Counted from the first letter of the stretch, positions 49,361 to 60,466 are shown. The stretch: 64,000 nt of DNA from Neisseria bacilliformis (GCF_014055025.1 NZ_CP059571.1:682001-746000), one strand, 5' to 3'. Notes: generated from the letters alone by a model not told the origin. Numbers and translations: made by a program.

Positions 49361-50137
49361 TCAGCGCACGATGCCGCGTGTGGAGGCGGCGAAGAAGTCG
49401 CGGAAGACGGCCAGTTCGGGGCGGGTTTCGGCGCGGGCGAGGATGTCGGCTTTGGCTTCTTCGTAGGGGATGTCGCGCAGGTAGATGGTTTTGTAGGCTT
49501 CTTTGACGTTGGCGATTTGTTCGGCGGTGAAGCCGTTGCGGCGCATGCCTTCGCTGTTGATGCCGGCCGGTTCGGCGCGGTAGCCGGCGGCCATGAAGTA
49601 GGGGGGAACGTCTTTGTGCACGCCGGCGGCAAAGGCGGTCATGGCGTAGTCGCCGATGTGGCAGAACTGGAAGACGAGGGTGTAGCCGCCGAGGACGACG
49701 TAGTCGCCGATGGTAACGTGTCCGGCGAGGCTGGCGTTGTTGGCGAAGACGGTGTGGCTGCCGATGACGCAGTCGTGGGCGAGGTGGCAGTAGGCCATGA
49801 TCCAGTTGTCGTCGCCGATGCGGGTTTCGCCGATGCCGGTTACGGTGCCGAGGTTGAAGGTGGTGAATTCGCGGATGGTGTTGCCGTTGCCGATGACGAG
49901 GCGGGTGGGTTCGCCGGCGTATTTTTTGTCCTGCGGGATTTCGCCGAGGCTGGCAAATTGGAAGATGCGGTTGTTTTCGCCGATGGTGGTGTGGCCGTTG
50001 ATGACGGTGTGGGGGCCGATTTCGGTGTTCGCGCCGATTTGTACGTTGGGGCCGATGATGGTGTACGCGCCGACTTTGACACTGCTGTCCAATTCGGCTT
50101 GGGGGTCGATGACGGCGGTGGGGTGGATGGGGGGCAT
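49361..50137 (-). CDS. lpxA: UDP-GlcNAc O-acyltransferase LpxA, 258 aa
   Basis: Left-handed beta-helix hexapeptides from [13 protein letters not shown] onward; catalytic His in [14 protein letters not shown]-terminal helical domain [20 protein letters not shown]. First step of lipid A synthesis, cytoplasmic. Last gene of the leftward envelope cluster frr...lpxA. Confidence 0.95.
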   Translation of the reverse strand: MPPIHPTAVIDPQAELDSSVKVGAYTIIGPNVQIGANTEIGPHTVINGHTTIGENNRIFQFASLGEIPQDKKYAGEPTRLVIGNGNTIREFTTFNLGTVTGIGETRIGDDNWIMAYCHLAHDCVIGSHTVFANNASLAGHVTIGDYVVLGGYTLVFQFCHIGDYAMTAFAAGVHKDVPPYFMAAGYRAEPAGINSEGMRRNGFTAEQIANVKEAYKTIYLRDIPYEEAKADILARAETRPELAVFRDFFAASTRGIVR

Positions 50138-50221
50138 GGCTTTCCTTTCGTACCCGTTTGTTTCGCTGGCGGCCTGTCCGATGGTTTTCAGACGGCCTTT
50201 GAGGCCGTCTGAAAATGTGTT

Positions 50222-50686
50222 TCAGGCTTTTTCGACGATGCGTTGGGCACACATGATGGTGGCTTCGCAGGCGAGTTCGCCGTTTACTTTGGCGGTGGCG
50301 TTGAATTTGCCGATGCCGCGCCGGTGGGCGAGTAGTTCCACTTCAAAATCAAGGCGGTCGCCGGGGATGACCTGGCGTTTGAAGCGCACGTTGTCCAGTC
50401 CGGCAAACAGGGTGATTTCGCCTTCGCGGCGTTTCGCGCTGCCCTGGCTCAATACGGCCAGCACGCCGCAGGCCTGCGCCATGGCTTCGACAATCAGCAC
50501 GCCGGGCATGACGGGGGATTCGGGAAAGTGGCCTTGGAAAAACTGTTCGTTGAAGCTGACGTTTTTGAAGGCGTGCAGCGATTTGCCGGGTTCGGCGGCG
50601 GTTACGCGGTCGAGGAGGAGGAAGGGGAAGCGGTGCGGCAGGATTTCTTGGATTTCGCGGGCTTCGATAGGAAAGGTGATGTCCAT
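50222..50686 (-). CDS. fabZ: 3-hydroxyacyl-ACP dehydratase FabZ, 154 aa
   Basis: [17 protein letters not shown] carries the catalytic His, and [18 protein letters not shown] the catalytic Glu. Dehydrates 3-hydroxyacyl-ACP in fatty acid elongation, competing with LpxA/LpxD for the same substrate; co-location with lpx genes is conserved. Confidence 0.95.
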   Translation of the reverse strand: MDITFPIEAREIQEILPHRFPFLLLDRVTAAEPGKSLHAFKNVSFNEQFFQGHFPESPVMPGVLIVEAMAQACGVLAVLSQGSAKRREGEITLFAGLDNVRFKRQVIPGDRLDFEVELLAHRRGIGKFNATAKVNGELACEATIMCAQRIVEKA

Positions 50687-50779
50687 TGCGGTGTTGTCCT
50701 GTGGTGTTGTCGGGAGGCCGTCTGAAAAGGCGTTGGCGCGTTTTGGCCGCGCCGAAACCGCGTTTTCAGACGGCCTGTT

Positions 50780-51820
50780 TTATTTGCCGTTTTTGAGTTC
50801 GGCCAGTTGCTGTTCGAGTTGCCTGATTCTTTTGGCGGTGTCGTTCAGGCGGTGGATGTGGACGGCGTTGCGCGCCCAGTCGCGGTAGGACGACATGGGG
50901 AAGATGCCGGCAACGTGCGTGCCGCTTTCGGTAATGCTGTGGGTAACGGATGTGCCGCCGCCGATGGTGGTTTTGTCGGCGATTGCGATGTGGCCGACTG
51001 TGCCGACACCGCCGCCGATGATGCAGTAATTACCGATGGTTACGCTGCCGGAAATGCCGGTTTTGGCGGCGATGACGGTGTGCTCGCCGATTTTGCAGTT
51101 GTGGCCGATTTGCACCTGGTTGTCGATTTTGGTGCCGCAGCCGACGGTGGTGTCGCTCATTGCGCCCCGGTCGATATTGGTGTTTGAGCCGATTTCTACG
51201 TCGTCGCCGAGGGTAACCGCGCCGGTTTGCGGGATTTTAAACCACGAGTCGCCCGCAAAGGCCAGCCCGAAGCCGTCTGCGCCGATGACTGCGCCACTGT
51301 GGATTTCGACGCGTTTTCCGAGGGTGCAGCCGTAGTAAATCACGGCGTTGGCGCGCACGACGGTTTCGTCGCCCAATGTGCAGTCGTGTTCGATAACTGC
51401 GCCGGCGAGAATGCGGCAGCCTTCGCCGAGCACGGTGTTTGCGCCGATGTAAACATTCGCGCCGATTTCGCAGCTGGCGGGCACGGCGGCACTCGGTTCG
51501 ATCACGGCGGTGGGGTGTACGCCGCCTGCGGCTTTAACCACGGGCGAAAACAGCCGCGCCACTTTGGCGAAATAGAGATAGGGGTCGGCGGCGACAATCA
51601 GGCTGCGGCCTTCAAATTCGGCGGCGGCCTTTTCGGAAACAATCACTGCGCCCGCGCCGCTGGCGTGGACTTCGTGTTTGTATTTGGGGTTGGCAAGAAA
51701 GCTGATGTCGGCGGCTTCGGCCTTGTCCAGCGGCTGTACGGCCGAGACGGCGGTGTCTGCGCCGCGCACCTGGCCGCCGAGTCGGGCGGTGATTTGGGAG
51801 AGGGTGTAGGTTTTGCTCAT
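50780..51820 (-). CDS. lpxD: UDP-3-O-acylglucosamine N-acyltransferase LpxD, 346 aa
   Basis: Start [16 protein letters not shown] at 51818-51820; the frame extends upstream through an uptake sequence but lacks a better start. N-terminal uridine-binding domain, long hexapeptide beta-helix, catalytic His in [13 protein letters not shown], and a C-terminal helix ([16 protein letters not shown]). Third step of lipid A synthesis. Confidence 0.95.
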   Translation of the reverse strand: MSKTYTLSQITARLGGQVRGADTAVSAVQPLDKAEAADISFLANPKYKHEVHASGAGAVIVSEKAAAEFEGRSLIVAADPYLYFAKVARLFSPVVKAAGGVHPTAVIEPSAAVPASCEIGANVYIGANTVLGEGCRILAGAVIEHDCTLGDETVVRANAVIYYGCTLGKRVEIHSGAVIGADGFGLAFAGDSWFKIPQTGAVTLGDDVEIGSNTNIDRGAMSDTTVGCGTKIDNQVQIGHNCKIGEHTVIAAKTGISGSVTIGNYCIIGGGVGTVGHIAIADKTTIGGGTSVTHSITESGTHVAGIFPMSSYRDWARNAVHIHRLNDTAKRIRQLEQQLAELKNGK

Positions 51821-51914
51821 ATGCGCTTCATACGGACGGGAAACCGCCTGCGTTATGTTTTCAGACGGCCTCAAAGCGGATAAGGCCGTCTGAAAACAGG
51901 CAGACAGGCAGAAA

Positions 51915-52418
51915 TCAGCGGTTCATTTCGCGGATGACTTTGTTGGTGATGTCGAATTTGGCGTTGATGAAGATGACGTCGTGGACAATCAGGTCGTAGC
52001 CTTCTTTTTTTGCCAAATCGATCATCACGCGGTCGGCGTTGCGTTGCAGGGCGGCGAACTCTTCGTTGCGGCGCAGGTCGTAGTCTTCGGCCAGCTTGGC
52101 CTGTTCGCTGCGCAGCGTCTGGTTGCGCCGCTGCAAGTCGGCCAGCATGCCGTCGCGGGCTTTGCCTTTGGCGGCGGCGGCCTTGCGCTCCAATCCGGCG
52201 GCTTCCTGCTGCATCTGTTCCAGCCGCTTCTGCCTCGGCGCGAACTCTTCGTCCAGCTTGGCCTGAATGCTTTGCGCCTGCTTGGATTCGCGGTACACCC
52301 GATCCACGTCGATAAAACCGAGTTTGCGCACGCTCTCTGCCACAGCGGGGGCGGCGAGGCAGGCGGCGGCGGCCAGCGCGGCCGCCCACTGCTTCATCTG
52401 TGATTTCCGTTTGATCAT
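51915..52418 (-). CDS. skp: Periplasmic chaperone Skp/OmpH, 167 aa
   Basis: Signal peptide ending AAPAVAE; then [27 protein letters not shown] and long coiled coil, closing with VIHDVIFIN-type strand ([17 protein letters not shown]). Skp holds unfolded outer-membrane proteins for BamA, encoded 22 bp upstream. Confidence 0.9.
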   Translation of the reverse strand: MIKRKSQMKQWAAALAAAACLAAPAVAESVRKLGFIDVDRVYRESKQAQSIQAKLDEEFAPRQKRLEQMQQEAAGLERKAAAAKGKARDGMLADLQRRNQTLRSEQAKLAEDYDLRRNEEFAALQRNADRVMIDLAKKEGYDLIVHDVIFINAKFDITNKVIREMNR

Positions 52419-52439
52419 GCGGTTTCCGTTTCAAACAGT

Positions 52440-54848
52440 TTAGAACGTGGTACCCAACTGGAATTGGAAGCGTTGGATTTCGTCGGTGGATTTTTTCTTA
52501 ATCGGGTAGGCGTAGCTGAACTTCATCGGCCCCAGGGGCGAGAGCCAGGTTACCGCCGCGCCGGCGGAGTAGCGCAGCTCTTCCTTGAAGGTGGAACGGT
52601 GGCTGTTGCCCACGCCGTACACGTTCTGCACGGTTCTGCCGCCCAGCGGGTCGCTGCTGGAATCGTTGTAGGTTTTGCCGTCCCACACGCTGCCCGCGTC
52701 GGCGAACAGGCTCAGGCGGACGCTGCGGCTGTCTTTGATGCCGGGGAAGGGGAACAGCAGCTCGGCTGTGCCGGAGAGCATTTTGTTGCCGCCGTAGCTG
52801 ATTTTGTCGCCGTCTACGTCGTACACTTTCGGGCCGAGCGTGCCGCTTTCGTAGCCGCGTACCGAGCCGAGGCCGCCGCCGTAGAAGTTTTGGAAGAAGG
52901 GGAGGTCTTTGGTTTTGCCGTAGCCGTCGGCGGTGCCCACCGAGCCGCCGAGCATCAGGGTGAAGTTTTTGCTCAGCGGGAAGAACCATTTTTGGTTGTG
53001 GGTCAGGCTGTAATACAGCAGATCGCCGCCGGGCAGGCCGCCTTCGAGGTTGGCGTCGATGACGTAGCCGCGTGTCGGCCACAGCGCGCTGTCGGTTTTG
53101 TTGCGCCCCCAGCCGACGCTGCCTTTAATCGTCCAGCCTTTGTATTTGCCGATGCCGCCGGTTTGGTTTTTGGCGTATTTTTCAATGAATTCGCGGTAGC
53201 GTTTCGGTGCGCCGGCAAAGGTTTCCACTTGCATGTGCTCCGCGCCGAGGCCGAAGTTGACGCGGTCGTATTCGGTTACCGGCACGCCCATGCGGATGCC
53301 CGCGCCGATTGTGGAGGTTTTGTAGCGGTTGTTGCTGGTGGTGGAGGAAGAGGATTTGCGCGGGTCGTAGGTTTTGCCGTAGAGGTCGTAGCCCAGGCTC
53401 ACGCCGTCGGGGGTGAAGTAGGGGTCGGTGAACGACAAAGAGGCGTTATTGGTGGTTTTGCTGCGGGAGACGCGGGCGGAGATGGATTTGCCTGTGCCGA
53501 ACAGGTTGTCCTGCGCCACGCCGAAGGCCATAACCAGGCCGGTGTCCTGCACCCAGCCCGCGCTCAAATCGAGCGAGCCGGTGGCGCGTTCGTTGACGCT
53601 CATGTCCACGTCCACCTGGTCGGGCGTGCCTTCCACGGGTTTGACTTCAAATTTCACGTCGTCAAAATAGCCCAAAAGTTCGACGCGTTCTTTGGAGCGT
53701 TGCAGCTTGGACACGTCGTAGGGCGCGGCCTCCATCTGGCGCAGCTCGCGGCGCACCACTTCGTCGCGGGTTTTGTTGTTGCCGGAGATATTGATTTTGT
53801 TCACATAGACTTTGCGGTTGGGCTCGACCTGCAACACGAAGTCCACCACGCCGGTGTCGCGGTTGGGCTGGGGGATGACGTTCACTTCGCTGAACGCGTA
53901 GCCCGCCGTGCCCATGGCCTGCTGGATTTTTTCCAGGCTTTCAAGCATCTGCGCGCGCTCGTATTTGCGGCCTTCCTTCATTTTCAGGTATTGGTAGAGT
54001 TCTTCTTTGGGCACTTCGCGGGTGTCGCCTTCGATGCTCACTTTGCCCCAGCGGTAGGGTTGGCCTTCGGAAACGGTGATTTTCATGGTTTGGTGTTTCT
54101 GATCCGCGCTCATCTGCACGTCGGTGTCGACGATGCGGAAATCGAAGTAGCCGTTGTTTTGGTAGAAGTCGGTGATGCGTTCCAAATCCTGCGAGAATTT
54201 GTCGGAATTGAAGCGGTTGGACTTGGTCAGCCAGGTGAACATGCCGCCTTCGCTCAGCGACATCTGGCGGCGCAGGCGGCGGTCGGAATAGCGTTGGTTG
54301 CCTTCAAACTCGATGTCGTTGATGGTGGTGGTTTTGCCCTCGTCGATTTTGAGCTGCACCGCCACGCGGTTGCGTGCCAGACGGGTAACTTCGGGGGTGA
54401 TTTCCACGCCGTATTTGCCCTGTTTTTTATACTCTTCTTTCAATCCGGCCACGGCTTCGTTCAGACGGCCCTGGTTGAAGGGGCGGGACTGTCCCAAGCC
54501 GAAGGCGTCGAGGTTTTTCTTGATGGCGTCGTTCTGGATCAGCTTGCCGCCGCTGACCTCGAAGCTGGCGATGACGGGGCGTTCGACCACGGTGAGCAGG
54601 AGCTGGTCGCCCATGCTTTCGACGCGCACGTCGTCGAACAGGCCGGTGGCGTAGAGGTTGCTGATGATTTCCTCGCTTTGTCCGTCACGGAAGGTGTCGC
54701 CCACTTTGACGGGCAGGTAGGTGAACACGGTGGCCGGTTCGGTGTGCTGCAAGCCTTCGACGCGGATGTCGCGGACGGTGAAATCGGCTGCGGCGGGCAG
54801 GGACAGGCCCAGCATCATCAAAGCGAGGGTGAGTTTTTTCATTTTCAT
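52440..54848 (-). CDS. bamA: Outer-membrane assembly factor BamA, 802 aa
   Basis: Signal peptide, five POTRA domains (FTVRDIRVEGLQHTE first), then a 16-strand barrel with the conserved GGLGSVRGYESGTLGP loop and terminal FQFQLGTTF. Start may be 54842 (MKKLTLAL). Inserts beta-barrel proteins. Upstream neighbour is rseP, 3 bp away. Confidence 0.97.
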   Translation of the reverse strand: MKMKKLTLALMMLGLSLPAAADFTVRDIRVEGLQHTEPATVFTYLPVKVGDTFRDGQSEEIISNLYATGLFDDVRVESMGDQLLLTVVERPVIASFEVSGGKLIQNDAIKKNLDAFGLGQSRPFNQGRLNEAVAGLKEEYKKQGKYGVEITPEVTRLARNRVAVQLKIDEGKTTTINDIEFEGNQRYSDRRLRRQMSLSEGGMFTWLTKSNRFNSDKFSQDLERITDFYQNNGYFDFRIVDTDVQMSADQKHQTMKITVSEGQPYRWGKVSIEGDTREVPKEELYQYLKMKEGRKYERAQMLESLEKIQQAMGTAGYAFSEVNVIPQPNRDTGVVDFVLQVEPNRKVYVNKINISGNNKTRDEVVRRELRQMEAAPYDVSKLQRSKERVELLGYFDDVKFEVKPVEGTPDQVDVDMSVNERATGSLDLSAGWVQDTGLVMAFGVAQDNLFGTGKSISARVSRSKTTNNASLSFTDPYFTPDGVSLGYDLYGKTYDPRKSSSSTTSNNRYKTSTIGAGIRMGVPVTEYDRVNFGLGAEHMQVETFAGAPKRYREFIEKYAKNQTGGIGKYKGWTIKGSVGWGRNKTDSALWPTRGYVIDANLEGGLPGGDLLYYSLTHNQKWFFPLSKNFTLMLGGSVGTADGYGKTKDLPFFQNFYGGGLGSVRGYESGTLGPKVYDVDGDKISYGGNKMLSGTAELLFPFPGIKDSRSVRLSLFADAGSVWDGKTYNDSSSDPLGGRTVQNVYGVGNSHRSTFKEELRYSAGAAVTWLSPLGPMKFSYAYPIKKKSTDEIQRFQFQLGTTF

Positions 54849-54851
54849 AAT

Positions 54852-56213
54852 TTATCCAAACAAACGGGTAATGTCGTTAAAAAAGGCCAAAACCATCAGC
54901 ATCAGCATCAGTGCCAGCCCGATGCGCAGGCCGGCGGACTGTATGCCTTCGGAAAGCGGTTTGCCGCGCAGCCATTCAAAGCTGTAAAACACCAGATGGC
55001 CGCCGTCGAGCACGGGCACGGGCAAGAGGTTCATCACGCCGAGGCTGATGCTGATCAGGGCAAGGAATTCGATATAGGGCTGCCAGCCCATGGCGGCGGT
55101 TTTGCCGGCCACGTCGGCGATGGTCAGCGGGCCGGAAACGTGTTGCAGCGAAGCCTGCCCGCCGAGCAGGCGGCCGAAAAAGCGGACGGTGAGGCCGATG
55201 TAGCCGGTGGTTTTCTGCCAGCCGAGCTTCACCGATTCGGCAAGGGTCGGATGATAGCGGAAGCGGACTTCTTTGTCCCACACTTTATCGGTCTGCGCCA
55301 TCAGGCCGATGCGGCCGACCAGCCCGCCGCCGACGCGTTCGGCTTCGGGGCGCACGGCGGCGTACAGGGTTTGGCCGCCGCGCAGGTAGGCGATGTCGAT
55401 TTTGCGCCCCGCGCTTTGGCGCACCAGTTCCGTCCACGAGAGCCAGTCGGCGATGGCTTGGCCGTCGGCGGAGACGAGGGTGTCGCCTTCTTTGAGTCCG
55501 GCGCGCGCGGCGGGGCTGTCGGGCACGACCTTGGCGATGGTTTTGGTCATGCGGTAGGGGGCGAGGCCGATGTAGCCGTTGTTTTTCGCCACGTCGGACG
55601 CGGCCTGCGTTCCGGCGATGTCGATGGTGCGCACGGCGGCCTTGCCCGCTTCGTCGGTAACGGCCACGGCGACTTTGCCCGCTTCCAAATCCAGCACGAT
55701 GGCGGTTTGCGCGTCGCCCCAGCTGGCGACGGGTTCGCCGTTGACCGCGCCGATGCGGTCGCCCGGACGGAAACCGGCCTGCGCGGCGATGCTGTGCGGT
55801 TCGACCGTGCCGACATAGGGTTTGGTTTCGTCTATGCCGAAGGAAAAGCTGAAACTGTACAGCAGGAAGGCCAGTACTAGATTGGTGAGCGGGCCGGCGG
55901 CAACCACGGCGATTTTTTTCGCGGGGTGCTGTTTGTCGAAGGCGAAGGGCAGGTCGGCTTCGGCCACTTTCCCTTCGCGGGTGTCCACCATTTTCACGTA
56001 TCCGCCCAGCGGTATCGGCGCGAGGCACCATTCGATGTTGCGCCAACGCCTGGTGAGGAACGGTTTTCCGAAGCCGACGGAAAAGCGCAGCACTTTGACG
56101 CCGCACCAGCGGGCGACAAGCAGGTGACCGAGTTCGTGCAGGCTGACCAGCAGCAAGATGGCGACGATAAAGGAGGCGACGGTGAATAATGCGTCAGATA
56201 AAAAAGACAGCAA
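54852..56213 (-). CDS. rseP: Site-2 protease RseP, 453 aa
   Basis: Zinc motif HELGH at residues 26-30 in the first membrane helix, tandem PDZ domains ([33 protein letters not shown]) and LDGGH in the penultimate helix. Intramembrane protease that cuts anti-sigma factors and remnant signal peptides. Confidence 0.95.
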   Translation of the reverse strand: MLSFLSDALFTVASFIVAILLLVSLHELGHLLVARWCGVKVLRFSVGFGKPFLTRRWRNIEWCLAPIPLGGYVKMVDTREGKVAEADLPFAFDKQHPAKKIAVVAAGPLTNLVLAFLLYSFSFSFGIDETKPYVGTVEPHSIAAQAGFRPGDRIGAVNGEPVASWGDAQTAIVLDLEAGKVAVAVTDEAGKAAVRTIDIAGTQAASDVAKNNGYIGLAPYRMTKTIAKVVPDSPAARAGLKEGDTLVSADGQAIADWLSWTELVRQSAGRKIDIAYLRGGQTLYAAVRPEAERVGGGLVGRIGLMAQTDKVWDKEVRFRYHPTLAESVKLGWQKTTGYIGLTVRFFGRLLGGQASLQHVSGPLTIADVAGKTAAMGWQPYIEFLALISISLGVMNLLPVPVLDGGHLVFYSFEWLRGKPLSEGIQSAGLRIGLALMLMLMVLAFFNDITRLFG

Positions 56214-56248
56214 GGTTTTTCCCTAGGAGTAGTTTGTTTTTTATGTTT

Positions 56249-57478
56249 TCAGACGGCCTCTGTACCGGTGAGGAGGCCGTCTGAAAACACGGTTCGACGG
56301 TTTAGGCCGTTTGCAAACGCCTGCGCCCGCCGGCGCGTTTGCGCGTCGGTTTCGAGCAGGCTGTCGAGGCTGCCGGTGTCGTTTGAGAAGCCGCCGTCCA
56401 AGCAGTGCGCCACGGTGCGGGCGATGTCGGTGAAGCGGATTCTGCCCTCGAGAAAGGCGGCGACGGCGACTTCGTTGGCCGCGTTGAGCACGCAGGGCGC
56501 GCCGCCGCCGGCACTCATCGCTTCGTAGGCCAGTTTCAGGCAGGGGAAGCGGGCGAAGTCGGGTTGTCTGAACGTGAGCGCGGACAGGGCGGCGAAATCC
56601 AATGCTGCCGCGCCCGATTCGATGCGCTGCGGCAGGCCGAGGCAGTAGGCAATCGGCGTGCGCATGTCGGGGTTGCCCAGCTGCGCCAGCACCGAGCCGT
56701 CGAGGTAGCGCACCATGCTGTGCACCACCGACTGCGGATGGATGACCACTTCCAGTTTCTCGGGCGGGCAGTCGAACAGCCAGTGCGCCTCGATCAGCTC
56801 CAAGCCTTTGTTCATCATGGTGGCCGAATCGACGGAAATTTTCCTGCCCATGCGCCAGTTGGGGTGTTTTATCGCCTGCTCGGGGGTGATGTGCTCGAAC
56901 GCAGCCGGGTCGGTGTCGAGAAAGGGGCCGCCCGAGGCGGTGAGGATGATGGAGAGGATGCCGTGCTCGTTCAGACGGCCTGTGTAGTCGCGCGGCAATA
57001 CTTGGAACACGGCGTTGTGTTCGCTGTCGACCGGCAGCACGGTTGCGCCGTGGGCGCGGGCGGTCTGCATAAACAGCGCGCCGGATACGACCAGGGTTTC
57101 TTTGTTGGCCAGATAAACGGTTTTGCCTTTTTGCGCCGCCGCCAGCGCGGAAGGCAGCCCCGCCGCGCCGACGATGGCGCACATCACGCCGTCCACGCCG
57201 TCGGCGGATGCGATGTCGGTTAGGGCTTGCGCGCCGTGCAGCACTTGGGTTCCGACACCGGCTTCGCGCAACAGGTTTTCCAAACGCGCGGCGTGTTCCG
57301 CATCGGCGACAACGGCGTATTCGGGACGGAAACGGCGGCATTGCGCGGCCAGCTTTGCCACCTGCGTATGCCCGGCCAGCGCGAAAACGGAAAAGCGGTC
57401 GGGATGGCGCGCAACCACATCGAGTGTGTTTTCGCCGATGCTGCCGGTGCTGCCGAGGATGGTGAGGGTTTGGGGCAT
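56249..57478 (-). CDS. dxr: 1-deoxy-D-xylulose 5-phosphate reductoisomerase, 409 aa
   Basis: N-terminal NADPH site [14 protein letters not shown]; catalytic regions [39 protein letters not shown]. Makes MEP for isoprenoids, feeding uppS. The last residues ([12 protein letters not shown]) are encoded by an uptake-sequence inverted pair, so the gene runs 10-15 residues longer than usual. Confidence 0.95.
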   Translation of the reverse strand: MPQTLTILGSTGSIGENTLDVVARHPDRFSVFALAGHTQVAKLAAQCRRFRPEYAVVADAEHAARLENLLREAGVGTQVLHGAQALTDIASADGVDGVMCAIVGAAGLPSALAAAQKGKTVYLANKETLVVSGALFMQTARAHGATVLPVDSEHNAVFQVLPRDYTGRLNEHGILSIILTASGGPFLDTDPAAFEHITPEQAIKHPNWRMGRKISVDSATMMNKGLELIEAHWLFDCPPEKLEVVIHPQSVVHSMVRYLDGSVLAQLGNPDMRTPIAYCLGLPQRIESGAAALDFAALSALTFRQPDFARFPCLKLAYEAMSAGGGAPCVLNAANEVAVAAFLEGRIRFTDIARTVAHCLDGGFSNDTGSLDSLLETDAQTRRRAQAFANGLNRRTVFSDGLLTGTEAV

Positions 57479-57582
57479 GTTTTTATTCTTTTGAGGCCGT
57501 CTGAAAAACGGCGGGCGTTTGTTGCTTTGCTTGCTGCGTTTTCAGACGGCCTCTGTCTGCTTGGAGGCCGTCTGAAAACGGG

Positions 57583-58338
57583 TTAGTCGATGGCGTATTC
57601 GATGGTTACCACCAGCCGCACCTGTTTGCCGACGGTGGATTTGTCGTAGGTACCGCCGTAGTCTTCTTCTTCGCTGCTGCCTTTGTCGGAATAGATGTTG
57701 AACGAGCCCTGCGAGGCGGAGCGCATCGCGCCGACTTTGCCGCCGCCGGTTTTGGCGAACTCGGCGGCGCGTTTTTGCGCGTCTTCGGCGGCGTGGGTGA
57801 TCAGGTCGCGTTTGATGGTTTCGAGGTTGCCGAGCAGGTATTGCGGGGCATCGAATTCGATAAAGTCGTTTTTCGCCCGCAGGCTGCGGATGGCGGTTTG
57901 CGCGGCCTGGATTTTGTCCAGCTTTTTGGTGTTGACGGTGATGTGCAGCGTGCCGTCGTAGCCGTTGGGGCTGCGGCCGACGATTTCGCCCTGTTCGTTG
58001 CGGATGTCTTTGTAGACGCGCTCCACCTGCGGCAGGCCGGTTTGTATTTCGGTGTCGTCAAAGCCCTGTTTTTTCAGGAAGGCGGTCAGTTTCTTGCTTT
58101 CGCCGGAAAGCGCGTCCAACACGGTCTGGTAGCTGTCGCCGTGCAGGGCGACGCCGCTGCGCCAAGTTGCGCTGTCAGACTGGAAGTTCTTTTCCGCCAA
58201 GCCTTTGACGGTAATCGTGCCGGGCTGGCGGAAGTTTTTGAACTGTACGCCGAGGATAAAGGCCGCCGCCATCAGTCCGGCGGCAAGCAGCACGCCCAAT
58301 ACGGGCAGTGCGGATTTGGGGTTTTCAGACGGCATCAT
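57583..58338 (-). CDS. SIMPL (DUF541) domain protein, 251 aa
   Basis: N-terminal anchor (ALPVLGVLLAAGLMAAAFILGV) and SIMPL domain (ITVKGLAEKNFQSDSATWRSGVALHG, YDGTLHITVNTKKLDKIQAA, QVRLVVTIEYAID). Envelope-located; function poorly defined. It is wedged between cdsA and dxr, genes that are adjacent in most Neisseria envelope clusters. Confidence 0.85.
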   Translation of the reverse strand: MMPSENPKSALPVLGVLLAAGLMAAAFILGVQFKNFRQPGTITVKGLAEKNFQSDSATWRSGVALHGDSYQTVLDALSGESKKLTAFLKKQGFDDTEIQTGLPQVERVYKDIRNEQGEIVGRSPNGYDGTLHITVNTKKLDKIQAAQTAIRSLRAKNDFIEFDAPQYLLGNLETIKRDLITHAAEDAQKRAAEFAKTGGGKVGAMRSASQGSFNIYSDKGSSEEEDYGGTYDKSTVGKQVRLVVTIEYAID

Positions 58339-58353
58339 CCGCTCCTTTGCAGT

Positions 58354-59121
58354 TTAAAACAGGAAATAGACGGCGGCGAACACGCTGAGGGCGGCAATCA
58401 GGCCGTCGATGCGGTCGAACACGCCGCCGTGGCCGGGCAGCAGGCTGCCGCTGTCTTTGACGCCTGCGGCGCGTTTGAACCAGCTTTCGAGCAGGTCGCC
58501 GCAGACGCTGGCGGCGGTGAGCACGACGCCGACGGCGAGCGTGGTGAGGTTGAAGCCGAACCAGCAGGCCAGGTAAACCAGCACCGCCAAGAGGCCGCCG
58601 GCCACGCCTTCCCAGCTTTTGCCCGGGCTGATGGCGGGAGCAAGCCTGCGTTTGCCGAAGGCTTTGCCGCTGAAATAGGCGGCGGTGTCGGCAATCCACA
58701 CCACGCCCATGATGCCCAAAAGCGGCAGTGCGCCGATGTCGGCGCGCAGGGCGGTGAGGGCGAACCAGAAGGGCAGCACCAGCATCCAGCCGGTAGCGAA
58801 GGCCGGCCAGCCGCCGCGCAGCTTCCATTTGTTTTTCAGCCACAGGGGCATGGCGATGATCCAGAACGCCAATACGGCAATCCAGCCGACGGCGGGCAGC
58901 GTCCAGTATCCGGCGGCGGCCAGCAGCATGAAAACCGCCGTACCGGCAAGATACGGCGTGCGTGCGGTTTCGGCGATGCCGGTCATGCGGGTGTATTCCC
59001 ACAGGGCGAGCAGGGCGGCCAGGGCGCAGAAGGCCGCCCACAGGGCGTCGGATGCCCAAAACAGCATGCCCAGCATGACGGGCAGCAGGACGAGGGCGGT
59101 GATGATGCGTTGTTTCAACAT
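58354..59121 (-). CDS. cdsA: Phosphatidate cytidylyltransferase CdsA, 255 aa
   Basis: About eight membrane helices; signature SPGKSWEGVAGG...GDLLESWFKRAAGVKDSGSLLPGHGGVFDRIDGL. Makes CDP-diacylglycerol for phospholipids. Four bases from uppS. Confidence 0.95.
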   Translation of the reverse strand: MLKQRIITALVLLPVMLGMLFWASDALWAAFCALAALLALWEYTRMTGIAETARTPYLAGTAVFMLLAAAGYWTLPAVGWIAVLAFWIIAMPLWLKNKWKLRGGWPAFATGWMLVLPFWFALTALRADIGALPLLGIMGVVWIADTAAYFSGKAFGKRRLAPAISPGKSWEGVAGGLLAVLVYLACWFGFNLTTLAVGVVLTAASVCGDLLESWFKRAAGVKDSGSLLPGHGGVFDRIDGLIAALSVFAAVYFLF

Positions 59122-59125
59122 GGGT

Positions 59126-59872
59126 TCAGTTTCTCTGCTGTTCCTGCGGCAGCTGTTCGGAGGTGCGGCCGAAGCGGCGTTCGCGTTTTTGGAAGGAGGC
59201 GATTGCGGCTTGGAAGGCTTTTTTGTCGAAGTCCGGCCACAGGGTGTCGGTGAAATAGAGTTCCGCGTAGGCCATCTGCCACAGCAGGAAATTGCTGATG
59301 CGCATTTCGCCGCCGGTGCGGATGAAGAGGTCGGGTTCGGGGGCGTCGCCGAGCATCAGTTCGGCGTTCAAATCGCTCTCGCCGATGTGGGTTTTGCCTG
59401 CGGCCAGCAGTTTGTTGGCGGCCTGCAAGATGTCCCAGCGGCCGCCGTAGTCGGCGGCGATGGTGAGCGTGAGGCCGCTGTTGGCGGCGGTGAGGCGTTC
59501 GGCGGCTTCGATGCCGGCATTGATTTCGGCGTTGAAGCGGCTGCGGTCGCCGATGACTTTCAGCCGCATGTTGTGCTCGTGCATCCGCTGCACCTGTTTG
59601 TGCAACGCCTGCAAAAACAGCCCCATCAGAAAGCCCACTTCGTCGGGCGGCCTGCGCCAGTTTTCGGTGGAGAAGGCGAAGACGGTGAGGTACTGCACGC
59701 CTGCGGCCGAGCATTCGGCGCACAGGTTTTCCAGTGCGTCCAAGCCTTTTTTGTGTCCCATCACGCGGGGCAGGAAGCGTTTTTTCGCCCAGCGTCCGTT
59801 ACCGTCCATGATGACGGCGATGTGGCGGGGGATGCTGTGGTGTTCGGGAATGGCCTGGGTGCTGCTTTTCAC
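59126..59872 (-). CDS. uppS: Undecaprenyl pyrophosphate synthase UppS, 248 aa
   Basis: HIAVIMDGNGRWAKKR near the start, FSTENWRRP, and C-terminal DLFIRTGGEMRISNFLLWQMAYAELYFTDTLWPDF. Makes the C55 carrier for peptidoglycan and LPS. Confidence 0.97.
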   Translation of the reverse strand: MKSSTQAIPEHHSIPRHIAVIMDGNGRWAKKRFLPRVMGHKKGLDALENLCAECSAAGVQYLTVFAFSTENWRRPPDEVGFLMGLFLQALHKQVQRMHEHNMRLKVIGDRSRFNAEINAGIEAAERLTAANSGLTLTIAADYGGRWDILQAANKLLAAGKTHIGESDLNAELMLGDAPEPDLFIRTGGEMRISNFLLWQMAYAELYFTDTLWPDFDKKAFQAAIASFQKRERRFGRTSEQLPQEQQRN

Positions 59873-59908
59873 GGAAAGTCTTTCGGGTAACGCGCTTTCA
59901 GACGGCCT

Positions 59909-60466
59909 TTACACCGCCATCAGGTCTTCTTCTTTGGCGGCGAGGATTTTGTCGGCTTCGGCGGTGTATTTGTCGGTGAGCTTTTGCACGGCTTCTTCGC
60001 CGCGACGGGCTTCGTCTTCGGAAACTTCTTTGTCTTTCAATAGTTTTTTGATGTGGTCGTTGGCGTCTCGGCGCACGTTGCGGATGGAAACGCGGCCTTC
60101 TTCGGCTTCGGCGCGCACCACTTTGATGAGGTCTTTGCGGCGTTCTTCGGTGAGCATGGGCATGGGGACGCGGATGAGGTCGCCGACGGAGGCGGGGTTC
60201 AGCCCCAGATTGGAATCGCGGATGGCTTTTTCGATTTTGGCGGCCATGCCGCTTTCAAAGGGTTTGACGCCGATGGTGCGGGCATCCAGCAGGGTTACGC
60301 TGCCGACCTGGCTGACGGGCACCATGCTGCCCCAGTATTCCACTTCCACCTGGTCGAGCAGGCCGGTGTGGGCGCGGCCGGTGCGCACTTTGGCGAGGTT
60401 TTCTTTCAATACTTCCAGGGAACGCTGCATTTTGCTTTCGGCGGTTTTCTGAATGTCGTTGATCAT
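59909..60466 (-). CDS. frr: Ribosome recycling factor, 185 aa
   Basis: Full-length [62 protein letters not shown], and [22 protein letters not shown]. First gene of the envelope cluster. Confidence 0.98.
   Translation of the reverse strand: MINDIQKTAESKMQRSLEVLKENLAKVRTGRAHTGLLDQVEVEYWGSMVPVSQVGSVTLLDARTIGVKPFESGMAAKIEKAIRDSNLGLNPASVGDLIRVPMPMLTEERRKDLIKVVRAEAEEGRVSIRNVRRDANDHIKKLLKDKEVSEDEARRGEEAVQKLTDKYTAEADKILAAKEEDLMAV

Noticed and set aside
49190-50212. 340-codon plus-strand frame
   Set aside because: Shadow of lpxA on the other strand; repetitive Gly/Val/Asp translation reflecting hexapeptide repeats.
52464-55880. 1138-codon open frame on the plus strand
   Set aside because: It is exactly antisense to bamA and rseP, both complete and highly conserved; high GC keeps the opposite strand open. 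Its composition (Gly/Ala/Val/His/Phe-rich, no domains) is that of a shadow frame.
57775-59253. 492-codon plus-strand frame
   Set aside because: Antisense to the SIMPL gene, cdsA and the end of uppS; low-complexity translation and no credible ribosome-binding site.
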